Positions 12,155 to 22,942 of a DNA stretch of 64,000 nt are shown here, piece after piece. Origin of the DNA: Fennellomyces sp. T-0311 (taxonomy: Eukaryota; Mucoromycota; Mucoromycetes; Mucorales; Lichtheimiaceae); assembly GCA_025266875.1 (NCBI GenBank), contig JALLLT010000009.1, positions 744,001 through 808,000 of the forward strand, written 5' to 3'. The notes under the pieces are model-generated. The model saw only the letters and a program-made list of their open reading frames with translations. It searched no databases and was not told the DNA's origin. Made by a program: the position numbers and the translations under genes. Within the stretch, counting starts at the first letter, position 1; each line of letters starts with the position of its first letter.

Positions 12155-14037
12155 ATGGAAAATGTGCTACTGTGGGATGAGAACAAAGTGAACAAATGGT
12201 TAGCCTCTATAGGCTATTCAGCATACGAGAAGCAGTTTAAAGGTATACTGTTTCCATGGCAACAGACAACACTTTAACTGATTTCTTGTCAGAGCACGGC
12301 ATCACTGGAGATGTCTTGGTCAATCTTGATCACGAAACGCTCAAGGATTTATCCATGCACTCAGTAGGACAGAGAATGGACATTCTCAAACACATTTATA
12401 CCCTGAAAGCCTTATGGCGCATACCGCTAAATGAATGGGATTACGTTCCTCCGAGTAAGTTATTGAAACAAGCTGTAATAAACTTTTTCCGCTAACCAAA
12501 CGAGTAGCCGTTTTATACGAAAATGTAACTGTCTTCTCTTCAATTATTTATCTCGATGATCGTTGACAGATTGTGTAGGACTGGCTTGGACAGAATGGCA
12601 TGGCAGACTATCGAAAAATCGAAGCTGCATTTCAAGAGCGAGGTACGTAAACTGAATTTTGTATATATTTGGATAAAAAAAACTTAAATCATATTCACCT
12701 AGATGGTCATCTAAAGCAATTGACCGAGGACCTTGGTCGAGTTAGCAACGAATTGTATCGATTGAGAGAAGAAATGAGCCACGTATGGAAAATGTTTAAA
12801 GATAAAAAGGTAAAAAATTATATACAAAGGGCCCCATGATCCATGTCACTGAATATAGCATATATTAGCCTCTTCCGGTATTTGAGATCGACAAACCGCC
12901 TTCCACACCACCTATCATGCAGAAAAGCCACTCTCATTTTGCCTTGCAGCACAAGTCTGGACAGCTGCTGACGCCACCTACCACTACGTTACACGCCGCT
13001 ACCGATTATTTCAACAATGGTGCCACATCTTCGTCACACCATGACAAGTCATCTGGGTTAAGATCGCCCAATGAAGAGGTAACCACCCATTTGTTGACAG
13101 AGGTGTTACCTCCTTCTTTCTGACGCATGATATGTATAGGGTCATTCCCTCAAACCATCACCGAGTGTTACCATCAATGATGGCGGAGCTATCAAAGTTT
13201 ATGGTGAAAAGCTATCCAATAGCTCCAAAGTTGAACTTGAGTCATCCAAAAATGTTCGCCTGTTGCTCGATGATCCATGCTCCAAAGTGATCACATCTGC
13301 TTTGAAAAAGTATCATGTTATGGACGATTGGCAGCAATACTCGCTTTGGATTCAATATGGTAGCCATGATAATATGCAAGGTATTCAAGCAGCACATACC
13401 CACATATATATAACTTTCACTAATCTGGCAATTAGAGCGGGCGCTGGGTTACGATGAAAAACCGCTGAGGATATCGCAGAAATTAAAGGAAGCAAAACAA
13501 AATCCGGTATTTGTATTAAAGCATGTGAAGGACAACAAGCCGTTTATTCCACAGCAAGCGCAATCCGCGTTCACATCGCCACGACCTGCACCACGACCTA
13601 CACCATCTTCTTACGATGACGATACACATCATAACAACAAACACTGGAAGCCATCATCATCATCCAGTGAAAGCAAAAAAATTGAACATCCTAAAACTGC
13701 TATCACATATGGTCGTGTTGAATATGAAGTTGTCGTTCCAGTCATGTCATCATCCATATCGACACCTACCCCTTCGACCTCATCCGCAATCAGCTCTTCG
13801 GCTACAAATACGCCACCGTCTATTACTGCTAATACTAATACTCCTTCTGAGCCATCTCAACAACCTTCGTCGACTAATACTCCACCCCCAACAGTGACTC
13901 CCCCAGCTGTCAAAAGGGCTGGCACTATAAATAGAAAACCTTCCGATAATTTCTTGTCAGAGCTAGGCCTCGAAAGTGGTATAGCTAATGCAATTTACAC
14001 TATCATGATGGATCAAAATAATCAAAACGATAAGTGA
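12155..14037 (+). CDS. STE50: STE50-like SAM/RA adaptor of MAPK cascades
   Basis: Adaptor that links Ras/Cdc42-type GTPases and the Ste11 MAPKKK in osmo-, mating and filamentation signalling. Seven exons: 12155-12242, 12293-12474, 12579-12642, 12703-12809, 12869-13078, 13140-13380 and 13436-14037, about 497 residues. A SAM domain spans residues about 1-75 (KVNKWLASIGYSAYEKQFK; NLDHETLKDLSMHSVGQRMD). A coiled coil follows at about 100-145 (LTEDLGRVSNELYRLREEM). The Ras-association domain is at about 225-335 (IKVYGEKL, VRLLLDD, GYDEKPLRISQKLKEAKQNP), very like Ste50. A long Ser/Thr/Pro-rich tail has likely MAPK sites (STPTPST). For exon 2 the downstream GTAATA donor was chosen, because the nearer GTAAGT breaks the frame. 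The final helix LSELGLESGIANAIY resembles the conserved C-terminus of Ste50 proteins. Confidence 0.9.
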
Positions 14038-17012
14038 ATCCATACAAATCACTCATTTTCCTATCTTGACCTGTACTTTTTTATATTATTCGTGAGTACT
14101 TTTGGGAATTGATTCCAGCAAGTGCATCGGCGAGATGCTATTTGACAAAGAGTTACGTTCCAATACATAGTAACAGGGAGGAGTTCAGTGAACCTCCGTA
14201 ATAATAGAAGCATAAAAAAGGTTGAGTTGGCTACGCATGTATATATATTCAATTATTTTTTGCTCAGTAGACTTTTATGCCTTCCAAAAGGTACTTCACA
14301 TTTATGACATGAATTTTTTTTAACAAAGCTGTCAAAGAGAAATGCATTTACGTTCATATGGAAAAATATTCTTCTTATATGTACAATGTATAGAATGTCC
14401 ACTGAAATCCCATATTATACTTTCCATGTCGAATACTTTTTCACTTTTGACTTTACCATTTTCTAGGTATAGTTTTCGGATTGCCCGTTCCAAGTCCTGC
14501 TTTCCGTTCAATTCCTTCAAAGTCGACCTATCTTCTGTCATATTTCGGTCGTACTTTGCAGTAGCAACACATAATAAACTGTCCCTATTGCTCCTTCCTG
14601 GGACTAATCAATAGAAAAGCCAAGTAAGCCCTAACATAGGCCTTTTTTTGTGTCTTGGAAAAAGGTGAAAATCACACTTCTCGAAATAAACTTTTCCTGC
14701 ATCGTTGGTTCGATTAGTTGACAACACTACAGCGATCCCCCGATTTTTTTCTGAGCGGATGGAACGTCAAAAGCCGAATAAAAAGCCGGGGAGGAAGGCG
14801 AGGTAAAGTAGACATTAAAGTCGAGTGGACAGCATACTCAAACTTAGGAAAACACGAGGGTGAGGGAAAACGGGGGAGGAAAAAGCGAGGGTTCACTGTA
14901 TAATTTGACCCTTTAAACGGAACAAACGAGAGCGGAAAGCTGAGATCAGCGAGCGTTCACTAAAAAACCTCATTCAATAAAACCCAACTTTATCCTGTGC
15001 AATTTGAATATTTCATGTCCTGTTGAGTTTAACCCATTCGTTTATAGGATGTAATTCCCAACCGATGTAGACAAGTTACTATATAAGAACTCTTCGTGGT
15101 GTTGTTGAGCTGATAATGTGTTATCCGATAGGAAATATCTTTATTATCATCTGTGGTTGCTTCACTCCGGTCTCTATCGGACGTTTAGATTTTTCAGGTA
15201 AAAGGTGCCTTGTCTCTCCAAACCCGTTTCCTGGTAGATTATTATTAAGATTGCAACGCCATTCAATGTAAATATTCATTGTCCACTGGGTGCAGTAAAT
15301 ACTTTAGTACAGGTTAGACTATAATATACCGTTAAGAAGCTGAGATATTTGACCTTGTATGAGGTGTGGAGGGCATTATATGCACATTAAAGTGAGCTAG
15401 TATGCCGTCTTTAATCTACTGTTCTTGCTCTATTGGTTATTCTGGTTCTAAGCATCTCGCTGCAAGGTGAGTAGCGAAACCTTTTACATAACAGGAGTGC
15501 GTGCACGTTTTGCTCACTCATTATCCGACATTCGTTACATTTGTGCTTTGCAAAGGGCATTACGTACTTTGTTGTATTGACTTGGATTTAGCTCCTTATA
15601 CTCTTTATGGTGGAATCATATATAATGAAATGAAGGCATCTCTGTAGCAAAAGCCACTTAAGCCCTAACCATAGCTTACACCTGCGACCTAACCTCTGTA
15701 CAAACCCTCTCAAATGCCTGTAAACGCGACTGGAGCCAATCGCAGATCCAACATGTTATAAAAAAGTCCGTTATACGTACGAACCTTTTGTATATTGCTG
15801 GATTAGTAACTTAGCGCATGTAATGCTAATTAAGTATATCGGTGGTCATGGCCTAACCTCTCCGTATTAGGCCTCTCCCGACCCTTTGATGTTGCCTAAG
15901 AAACAGCAGTAATTGCTTTAACATGACGCACTCCATGAGGAGTACAGTTGTCGTCATAGTTACCAAAAAACTCTTGGAATGATCAGTCCTTTGATTTGCA
16001 ATCCAACAATTATACATGATACTAGCCTGAGGTATTCAGGTGCCAGACGATCTGGTGAATTACAGATAATAATTTAGGTTGCGATTGTGCAGCTTTGCGA
16101 CATAAGGAAGGTTTGAATTTTTTCATAGTCAACCCGGTGATAACCTGGTTTCTCACTCCAAAAGCAGTACTTAGGCAAGTGAATCAAGTAGCCAACATAT
16201 TGCGTATATGCTCATTGACAGATATAGGGGCTTCATGTTCGGAAGGTTCAAACGAGGAAGCCTTATCAGAAGTTGTAACGTCGAGCACGGCATACACGGT
16301 AAAGAAAAAGAGAAGACGAAAAATTTTCATGGGTAAGAAAAAATTGTCTATTCTTCTTAGAAAAACACATTAAAAAGATATCAGTCTCGCCTGGGAAAAA
16401 ATGTAGAGGATGGACATGCTTTTTCAGAAACAAGCAAAAATAGGCGTATTTTAGACTTTTTTTCAGTCTTCTCGTTACCATTATAATTTCGACAATAAAA
16501 CTTTGCCAGCTCTTCTTTATACTCTTTTGTACTTTCTTTATCTCTTTGTTACTTTTTTTTTAGCATTTTCCTTACTTTGAATCACGAGTATGAAAGGAGC
16601 TTTTAGGATAGATAATAGGAATTGAAGAGGCAGGCAAAAAGTTATAGAAAGTTCTAATAAGGATTACGGGTTTTTAATGTGCCCTTCGAGAACTACAAGC
16701 ACTTTTCAAGTCATATAGTAAGAAAAATGATCATGCTTGAACTATGAATTAACCGATACTGACATGTTACGGCACGATACAACCAATGTCAAATTTTTAT
16801 GAAGCTATGATACTTACAAGATCAGATACGTTGTTGTGAAAGGAAATTGTGTGTGTAAAGTAAGTCTGTGTGAAACAGGGTCCACAAATAGGTTGAAATA
16901 AGAGGAATAGAAAGGATGAGTTAACCAAATACAGATGTAAGCTCCTGTTTTGGGCTTCTGAAAGATACGATCAAGATAATTGAGGTCAAGTTAACTGGTT
17001 TATTTCGTTTGA
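14038..17012. other. Long AT-rich gene-poor region
   Basis: No supportable gene. Open frames at 14332-14541 (-, KLYLENGKVKSEKVFDMESI) and 16095-16373 (+) are short and unrecognised. Related short strings recur (AAGCCCTAAC at about 14628 and 15661; CCTAACCTCT at about 15695 and 15852), which hints at old repeat material. One arm of a 30-bp inverted repeat lies at 16325-16354. Homopolymer tracts and TATA-like strings are frequent but not informative. Confidence 0.5.
16325..16354 (+). repeat. 30-bp inverted repeat, left copy
   Basis: TTTCATGGGTAAGAAAAAAT and the ten bases after it recur on the opposite strand at 18816-18845 with one mismatch. Both copies centre on a splice-donor-like GGGTAAGAAAAA. 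Confidence 0.8.
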
Positions 17013-20000
17013 TCATTCAGGGGTATTTATAGACTTCTTTCCTCTGGGTTCTGAAAATACGACTGCAATAATAACAAGTCCTGCTGGAGGCACATTGCTA
17101 TGTAATGTGAAAGGGTGTTTCGAAAAGATCCGAGTGTAAGATGTGGACGTGGAAAACGCACAAGTATAATAGATTATGAAGTGTTGTCCGTGGCGATCCG
17201 AGTAGAAGGAAAGATTTCGATGTGCAAAATGGACCAAACAATAGAGTAGACAGCAGACACAACGAGCACATGCATGCTGTATATGGAATATGGTGATGCC
17301 AACAGGGAGACCAAACGGCAAAGGAAATCCGTTACAATGTGTCTGAGTGGATCGTTGTCAAGAACATTATTTGCTTCGCTGTTTTAGCGAAAATAAAAGG
17401 AATTGTGGATAGCTATCTCTTATAGATCTACGAACGCTCGGCTCGGCCCGTGATTGTAGTCTTTAATATCCATGCTAAAAGTGAATGAAGAATATATATA
17501 TATATCCAGTCGACAATGAAAGTCTTCTACCAGGACATTTAGCTTTGTCTGTCATCTTTAACCTTGTTTGGCTTGTCGGATACGTGCCCTTTACCGTCTA
17601 GTTTATAAACAGACAGACAGCCATTAACAAGCCAGCATAGGATATTGTCTTTCACTTTCGGCGATACGTAGCCACAATAATTTTCACAGCTGGCTAGTCA
17701 AAGTGTTATTCTTCTTGAACTGGTGGTGTACTTTACCTTGCTTTCCTTGACCTTGCTCATTTATCGAAGAGGCTGCTGCTGTAGACCAGAATATTATCAA
17801 TATTGCCCGGTATAATATGAGTTTAAGTAAAAGAAAAGTTGAAGTTGGCGAGAAGACTGAAAAAAAAAGATGTCTAAAGTCCGTCTATTTTTGTCAAATC
17901 TAAGCTCTTTTCTGAAAAACATGTTTATTCTCTAATTAAAGGCATTTTTCCCAGGCAAGGCTGATGTGGTTTGTCTACACAACCAGAGGTGAGAAATTGT
18001 AAAATGAGCAATTCGATTAAATTCATTGGCTGAAAGCTGAAGATGTTGGGGGAAGAGCTAGGGGGGATGCAGATGAAGAGGGGCAAATGACCACAAACAG
18101 GAAACTGTGGGAGTACATAAAATTCCGCGAAGTCGCATTAGTTTATTCTCTCTTTCACTCTATTTCTCATTTTCACTCTTACCAGTAAGTCCAAGCACTT
18201 GAATGTGTCAAAATAATAATTTTTTCTGTTAGTTTGCATATTACTCTTTATCAAAGTCGTGATAGCGTATAAGTTCGTCAATTAATCTTAAGCACTGAAG
18301 AAAACTCATTATTTTTTTAGGTCTCTTATCGATCTGAATGCCATCAATGTACGAACTGTAAGGTAAATAAGATTTTGAATCGTCTATCAACAATACTTTT
18401 CTAATATTTTGATTCAGATACTTCCTTTTCTATTGGGATATCATGGTAAGCACTGACAGGATATCTTCAACCTCTATATAACATATCTACTTGCCGTAGG
18501 ACTTGGTCGCTTTCGTCCATCGGTTGACATTGTCAGTCAGAGAGATGACGCGGCACTTCTTTGGTTGACAACACCAATACAATTCTGTAATGACTGGAAT
18601 GGTGAGTCAGATAGTATCAACTGATCAAACGTACCACAAACACAGAGCCATGGTCGTTAGTGGCTGGTTCAATGATCTCTCTTTTGTTACGTACCTTCCT
18701 ATACTGAGTAATCTCACATGACTTCTGCTCCTTCCCAGAAAGGTGATTTATTTTTACTTTTGAATGATAAAAGGTAATTCTTTATTGGGGTGCCGGGACC
18801 TCCGGATGTGTATGGAGAATAGACAAGTTTTTCTTACCCATGAAAAAAAATTGTCAATCCATTTTTTTTCGTTGTCGTGATAGATACGAGCGAGTAACAT
18901 ACCACAAATGGGATACAAAAAAAGTAGAGACCCACATGCAGAAAACGGGGCAAGCAATCTTCTAAGAGGAGAGGGAGTCCCCAAGGTTAAGCGATAAACT
19001 ATTCGGCTATCATCAAGAAATGGGATGCCAGTCATAGTACGCTCCAGAATGATCACTCCAGCTATATACACGAGGATGCAAGCTTGGGTGGTCTCGAAAC
19101 TAACAATAGCACTGCTTGATGGATGGATGCGTTCGATTGCTGCCTGGTACGTTTGCTTCAGTAGTTTGAAGAAGATGGGAGAGGACATACCGGTAGTGCG
19201 AAGATCGAAAACTGCATTCGATCGCGCACACACACATACACACGCTCATCAAAGCGTGTGTGCTTTGGCATCCACTTTCGCCTGAGTGAAGTTGAAAAAT
19301 GGGGTAGGTTTCACACTAACAGAATACGAGTAAGTTCGAACGGATTCCATACTATCAAAGGCGCCAATATCGACAGAGCAGTTGCGATTGCGTTGGAGAT
19401 GGTGACGACGATGACTTTTTTATGCAGAATACTTATTTCAACCGAACCAATTTGATTTAGGTGCTGACGGTCCTTGCCAATAACGAATTATCTTTTTCTT
19501 TGTCAAAAATGAGCACACAAGGTATCCGACAATTACGTTCAAAAACCAGACAAGGTACAAAGAGTAAGCACATTACAAATAGATGATAGCTCATGAGCAA
19601 GCGAATTGCAAAGAACAAAGGCAATTAGAAGGCGCAGACGCCAACACGGACAAGATTCGAGTAAAAAGGACCAAGCGTTAAATGTCAACGAATACTGGCT
19701 GCCGATACCCATTGCTGTATTAATAATGCAAAGGAACTCTCTGTCAAGCTTTTGCCAAGCAGTCTGGATATACAGATCGCCAGTATACGCATTCGCGTTA
19801 CAAAGCGATCCTTGAGAATTTACCGGAAGGACCACAACGTAAGCTTCTGAAAGAATCCGAAAATTGGAAGCATACCCTCGATTGCACAGAGTTGTGAAGA
19901 GCGAAAGGGAGCACGCACTTTGGCACAAGCTGAGGACAATTGCTCTGACGCCACCAACGAGCTGCTGATAAGCCGTACGGAAATGCTTTCACAACCGACA

Positions 20001-20130
20001 CCAACGCAAGCCGCCACAAGAAATATGATGAATGTTCCGGGATGATTACACAGACGACACACATTGTCACTGGCTGATCGACAACCTTGATGTCACATCC
20101 TTATTTCGAAGATACCAAGCCAAGGCAGAT
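17013..20130 (-). pseudogene. Probable broken multi-membrane-span protein gene
   Basis: Minus-strand hydrophobic exons lie in several frames. From 5' to 3': about 19856-20062 (GTFIIFLVAACVGVGCESIS); about 19455-19545 (SLYLVWFLNVIVGYLVCSFL then KKKIIRYWQG); 19315-19431 (KVIVVTISNAIATALSILAP); 19191-19281; 18754-19143 (TTQACILVYIAGVIILER and FSACGSLLFLYPICGMLL); about 17210-17320 (HVLVVSAVYSIVWSILHIEI); 17013-17120 (GLVIIAVVFSEPRGKKS). Exons 19431-19315, 19281-19191 and 19143-18754 join through good GT-AG introns in phase. The 5' half cannot be joined: a TAA just before SLYLVW has no acceptor after it, so frameshifts are likely. It resembles a seven-helix receptor-type protein, but T-rich DNA easily gives hydrophobic frames, so confidence is limited. 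Family unknown. Confidence 0.35.
18816..18845 (-). repeat. 30-bp inverted repeat, right copy
   Basis: Reverse-complement partner (29/30) of 16325-16354. Here the sequence lies inside the putative last membrane exon, at a possible TGG/GTAAGAAAAA donor. Confidence 0.8.
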
Positions 20131-20164
20131 CAAATGGTCAAGCCTGCTGCTCTTGAAACGCATA

Positions 20165-20322
20165 CAGTAGAACCCCGCTTTTTGCACACCCTCGGTTTTT
20201 GCACAGATTTCTCGTCAAAACCGCTCAGGATTCCAGTCAAATCGACCCCGCTATTTGCACACCCCCGCTTTTTGCACAAGATTTTGAAAAAAACCGCCGG
20301 TGCAAAAAACGGGGTTCAACTT
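20165..20322. mobile_element. 158-bp pogo/mariner-like MITE
   Basis: Non-autonomous DNA transposon relic. The left end CAGTAGAACCCCGCTTTTTG matches the reverse complement of the right end (AAGTTGAACCCCGTTTTTTG), with the shared GCAC continuing the inverted repeat inward. TA dinucleotides flank both ends (20163-20164 and 20323-20324), as expected for Tc1/mariner/pogo target-site duplication. Internally the CCCCGCTTTTTGCAC unit recurs twice more, in variant form (CCCCGCTATTTGCAC and CCCCGCTTTTTGCAC). It has no coding capacity. It sits just upstream of the broken membrane-protein region. CAGT-type ends with GAACCCCG are reminiscent of Tigger/pogo families. The autonomous partner is not in this window. 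Confidence 0.75.
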
Positions 20323-20530
20323 TATTCATGAAGTACTGGCGTTAGCCGATGTGCTTTTTTGGCAAAGGATCAGCACAGCGAAATGATGATCCACGTGTTC
20401 GGGGAGGAGCTTCTTCTAGCCTGTTGGACAAGGAAGAAAAATTGCTACTGAGTAGCATCTTGAGCGACTGCCCAGATTTCACAAGGACGATTGCGTGGTT
20501 ATTTCGGACATCCGTGAACGATCGTTCACA

Positions 20531-21010
20531 ATGATTTGCGCGTGTTTCCCGCGATATCACCTGGAATCCAAGGTCATTCTGTGCACTGCACACGGAATCC
20601 TGACGTCGGTTGACACAAGTGTTATATCACCCAAGCAAGCCAAGCTCCAATTGTTGAGCTTGGCGAGCCACATGGATCCATATAAAGCAAATGTAATCGA
20701 AGGTGTCGCTGATTCGTACGTATGGATCATAACAGTGATGTTTGAACGGGGACTCACGCGTATCCTTCATTCTATCACCCTCACCAAATTACCACCGAAG
20801 CTTCTTGCAGACAGGAGGAACCTTGGCGAAGTTGGCATTCAAACCCGACACTATGCATCTCTGTTGTCATCCACCATACCAGATACCACCAAGAAGGTTG
20901 TACTGAAGTGGTCAAACAAGATGGATGAGTCAGCAGCGGGGATATGGTGCAATCGTCTCGACATTGGTTCAGTTAAAACTCGGTCGGTCATTCGGATACG
21001 CCGAAGTTAA
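20531..21010 (+). CDS. Hypothetical open reading frame, doubtful
   Basis: A 159-codon ATG-initiated frame, MICACFPRYHLESKVILC onward, ending at TAA near 21010. The frame stays open 12 codons upstream. A second plus-strand frame (20349-20534) overlaps it and reads LLDKEEKLLLSSILSDCPDF, so the two may be one coding region with a frameshift. No family recognised. The opposite strand is also open in places, so this may be chance or relic sequence. No introns or TATA element could be assigned. Confidence 0.25.
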   Translation: MICACFPRYHLESKVILCTAHGILTSVDTSVISPKQAKLQLLSLASHMDPYKANVIEGVADSYVWIITVMFERGLTRILHSITLTKLPPKLLADRRNLGEVGIQTRHYASLLSSTIPDTTKKVVLKWSNKMDESAAGIWCNRLDIGSVKTRSVIRIRRS

Positions 21011-22572
21011 ACCAGGTGATGGTACCACTAATACGATGTCGCTATGTTTGGATACTGTCAAGCTCGCAGTGTGATAAAAAAAGGGTAAAAACTTATAACA
21101 ATCGAAAGTTGCTGAGACCGGAATAGAGCTCTGTTATAAGATTCGTTGTCTTGATATTCTATGATAGTACTCTATTTATACTGGTCTGTTCAGATCATCG
21201 TTTACTACGATACTCTAGCCCTTCTTTCATCGGATATTTCTTTAGTGTCTTTTCACTTTTTAGTGTGTCCGTCTTCTCTTTAGACTCGCACTAAGGGACA
21301 TATGCCCTGATTGCTTTTATCCGATTTCTCGTTTTTCTGAATTATCATGTCAGCCACGACACGCAGTATTTCCAAGAAATGCCTGCCTAAAAAATTGCCA
21401 CCCTGTCATTACATTCCAACGAATGGTATGAAAATGTATACAGTAAGACCGCACACAGTAACTCTTTTTAATATTTGCGTGATAGGCTTTACCCTTATTT
21501 CTTATATGGCAAGAAAGTTTCATAATCGATTCTATGTTATGCTCGGGATCGGTCGTCTCAGTGTTTCCCAATCCATTTCCACGTTCCATTCAACTATAAC
21601 ACAAGAACCTTCGAATACTGCTGTGTGTCACACAGTGTTTTGGTGTAACTATTACTGCTTCGCGCCGTCCCACAAATTCAGCAAGCGCGAAAGCTACGAA
21701 CCTATTCAAAATTGTTGAAACCACGTCTTCACGAAATCGAGAATGCATCATTTATTATTAGTAGCTGGCTTATTGAATAAAGCAATTTGCAAAATGAGAA
21801 CTAGGCTTTACAGTTTGGGGTTTAAAATTAGTAATGCATGTTCATCAGAAAGTAGGCGTATTATGTAGCTAGGTATTCGACGAGCAAAGAAACATGCATA
21901 CTGTTTCTTTACCCATAGTTGCAAGTTTAACCCGTTTACCTCATCTCTTGAATCACGACATGCTGTCAAGATCTATCACCTTCTTTTTCTAGTTTTCAAC
22001 ATTTCTATGGATAAATTATATATAGAGAGCCATAATTTATATCCTCATTATTATATGCAGCTTGGAAGAATATAGCATGTGTGGAACAGTAGGCTAATGA
22101 TCACCCGTTTGAGGACTATACCTAATAACAACCGCACGAGTATCACTTTATCATCACCCTCAACAGTTTTTCACCTGTCCTTGCTCCATAACATGGATGA
22201 GGAGATTGGAGGGACCAACGCGAAAATTGATGCCTTGTGGTGAATCACGGCAAGAGCTACGTTGATGAGATATGATTATGCAATGTTTAAATAGCTATAC
22301 AATAAATATCTCCATCCATACTTAGAGCCGCATAGACGACTTAAAGGAGACAGTTTGTGCATGTATTGCACCTTTCAGTATAATGTGATGATATATATTC
22401 GAATTCATGATGTATCGAATCGTTTTGTACGACTATCCCAATCGAGTTTTGTTCGCGTTTTCAGATATCGAAAAAAAGGCTGGCGGACAATGGACGCGTG
22501 TTCGCTTTGACAACACCATAGCAACAATCGAACCACGTGCTGAAAACAACAATGAATATATTTCCATAGAAA
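21011..22572. other. Gene-poor AT-rich stretch
   Basis: A 123-codon frame at 21347-21718 (MSATTRSISKKCLPKKL) follows a pyrimidine-rich leader and could be a first exon, but it has no motif and no clear downstream exon, so it is not called. The rest is AT-rich, including TAAATTATATATAGAG at about 22013. Confidence 0.4.
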
Positions 22573-22816
22573 CTACCATTTTTTCTTGACCTGTGTGTTG
22601 TCGAATATTAGAAAACCTTTGCGGAAAGGAAAATAAAAGGCGTATGTTACTCACAACTTTTTGAACACATTGCTTGAATGCTTCGAATTCCTTTGCGCAC
22701 ATGTCCTTGTGGACATCTTGATACTTGGCAGCAACGCATTGGCCGTAAGCTGTTGCTTGCGTCGAACATGAAGCAACACCTTGGGCCAGTAGACCGACAC
22801 CCTTCGATCTGTTCAT
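22573..22816 (-). CDS. Twin CX9C protein, NDUFAF8-like complex I assembly factor
   Basis: About 59-residue CHCH-type protein of the mitochondrial intermembrane space or matrix side. Two exons (minus): 22655-22816 and 22573-22590, joined by a 64-bp intron (donor GTGAGT, acceptor CACACAG) to give a QKVVKKKW end. The sequence shows two exact C-x9-C motifs: CSTQATAYGQC and CAKEFEAFKQC. The helix-spacing and KEFEAF..C pattern match human NDUFAF8 (C17orf89), which assists complex I assembly, although other small CX9C families cannot be excluded. No presequence is visible, as usual for Mia40/Erv1-imported substrates. It is divergent from CUL3, with about 126 bp between the two start codons. Confidence 0.75.
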
Positions 22817-22942
22817 TTGGTTCTTGAGAAAATTAAAATAAAAAAAGAAATGGATCCATGCCCACAGTCACATGAAGCGAATGTCGTGCGCTCGCTTTTT
22901 GTGTGTGTGACACATGCCTTTGCAAACGTTTCTTTTACCGTA

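Noticed and set aside
14718..14903. Overlapping open frames on both strands near 14.8 kb
   Set aside because: Short and compositionally biased (AG-rich), with no splice or motif support.
21347..21718. 123-codon plus-strand frame after a pyrimidine-rich leader
   Set aside because: No motif or convincing downstream exon, and composition changes midway. It may be a chance frame.
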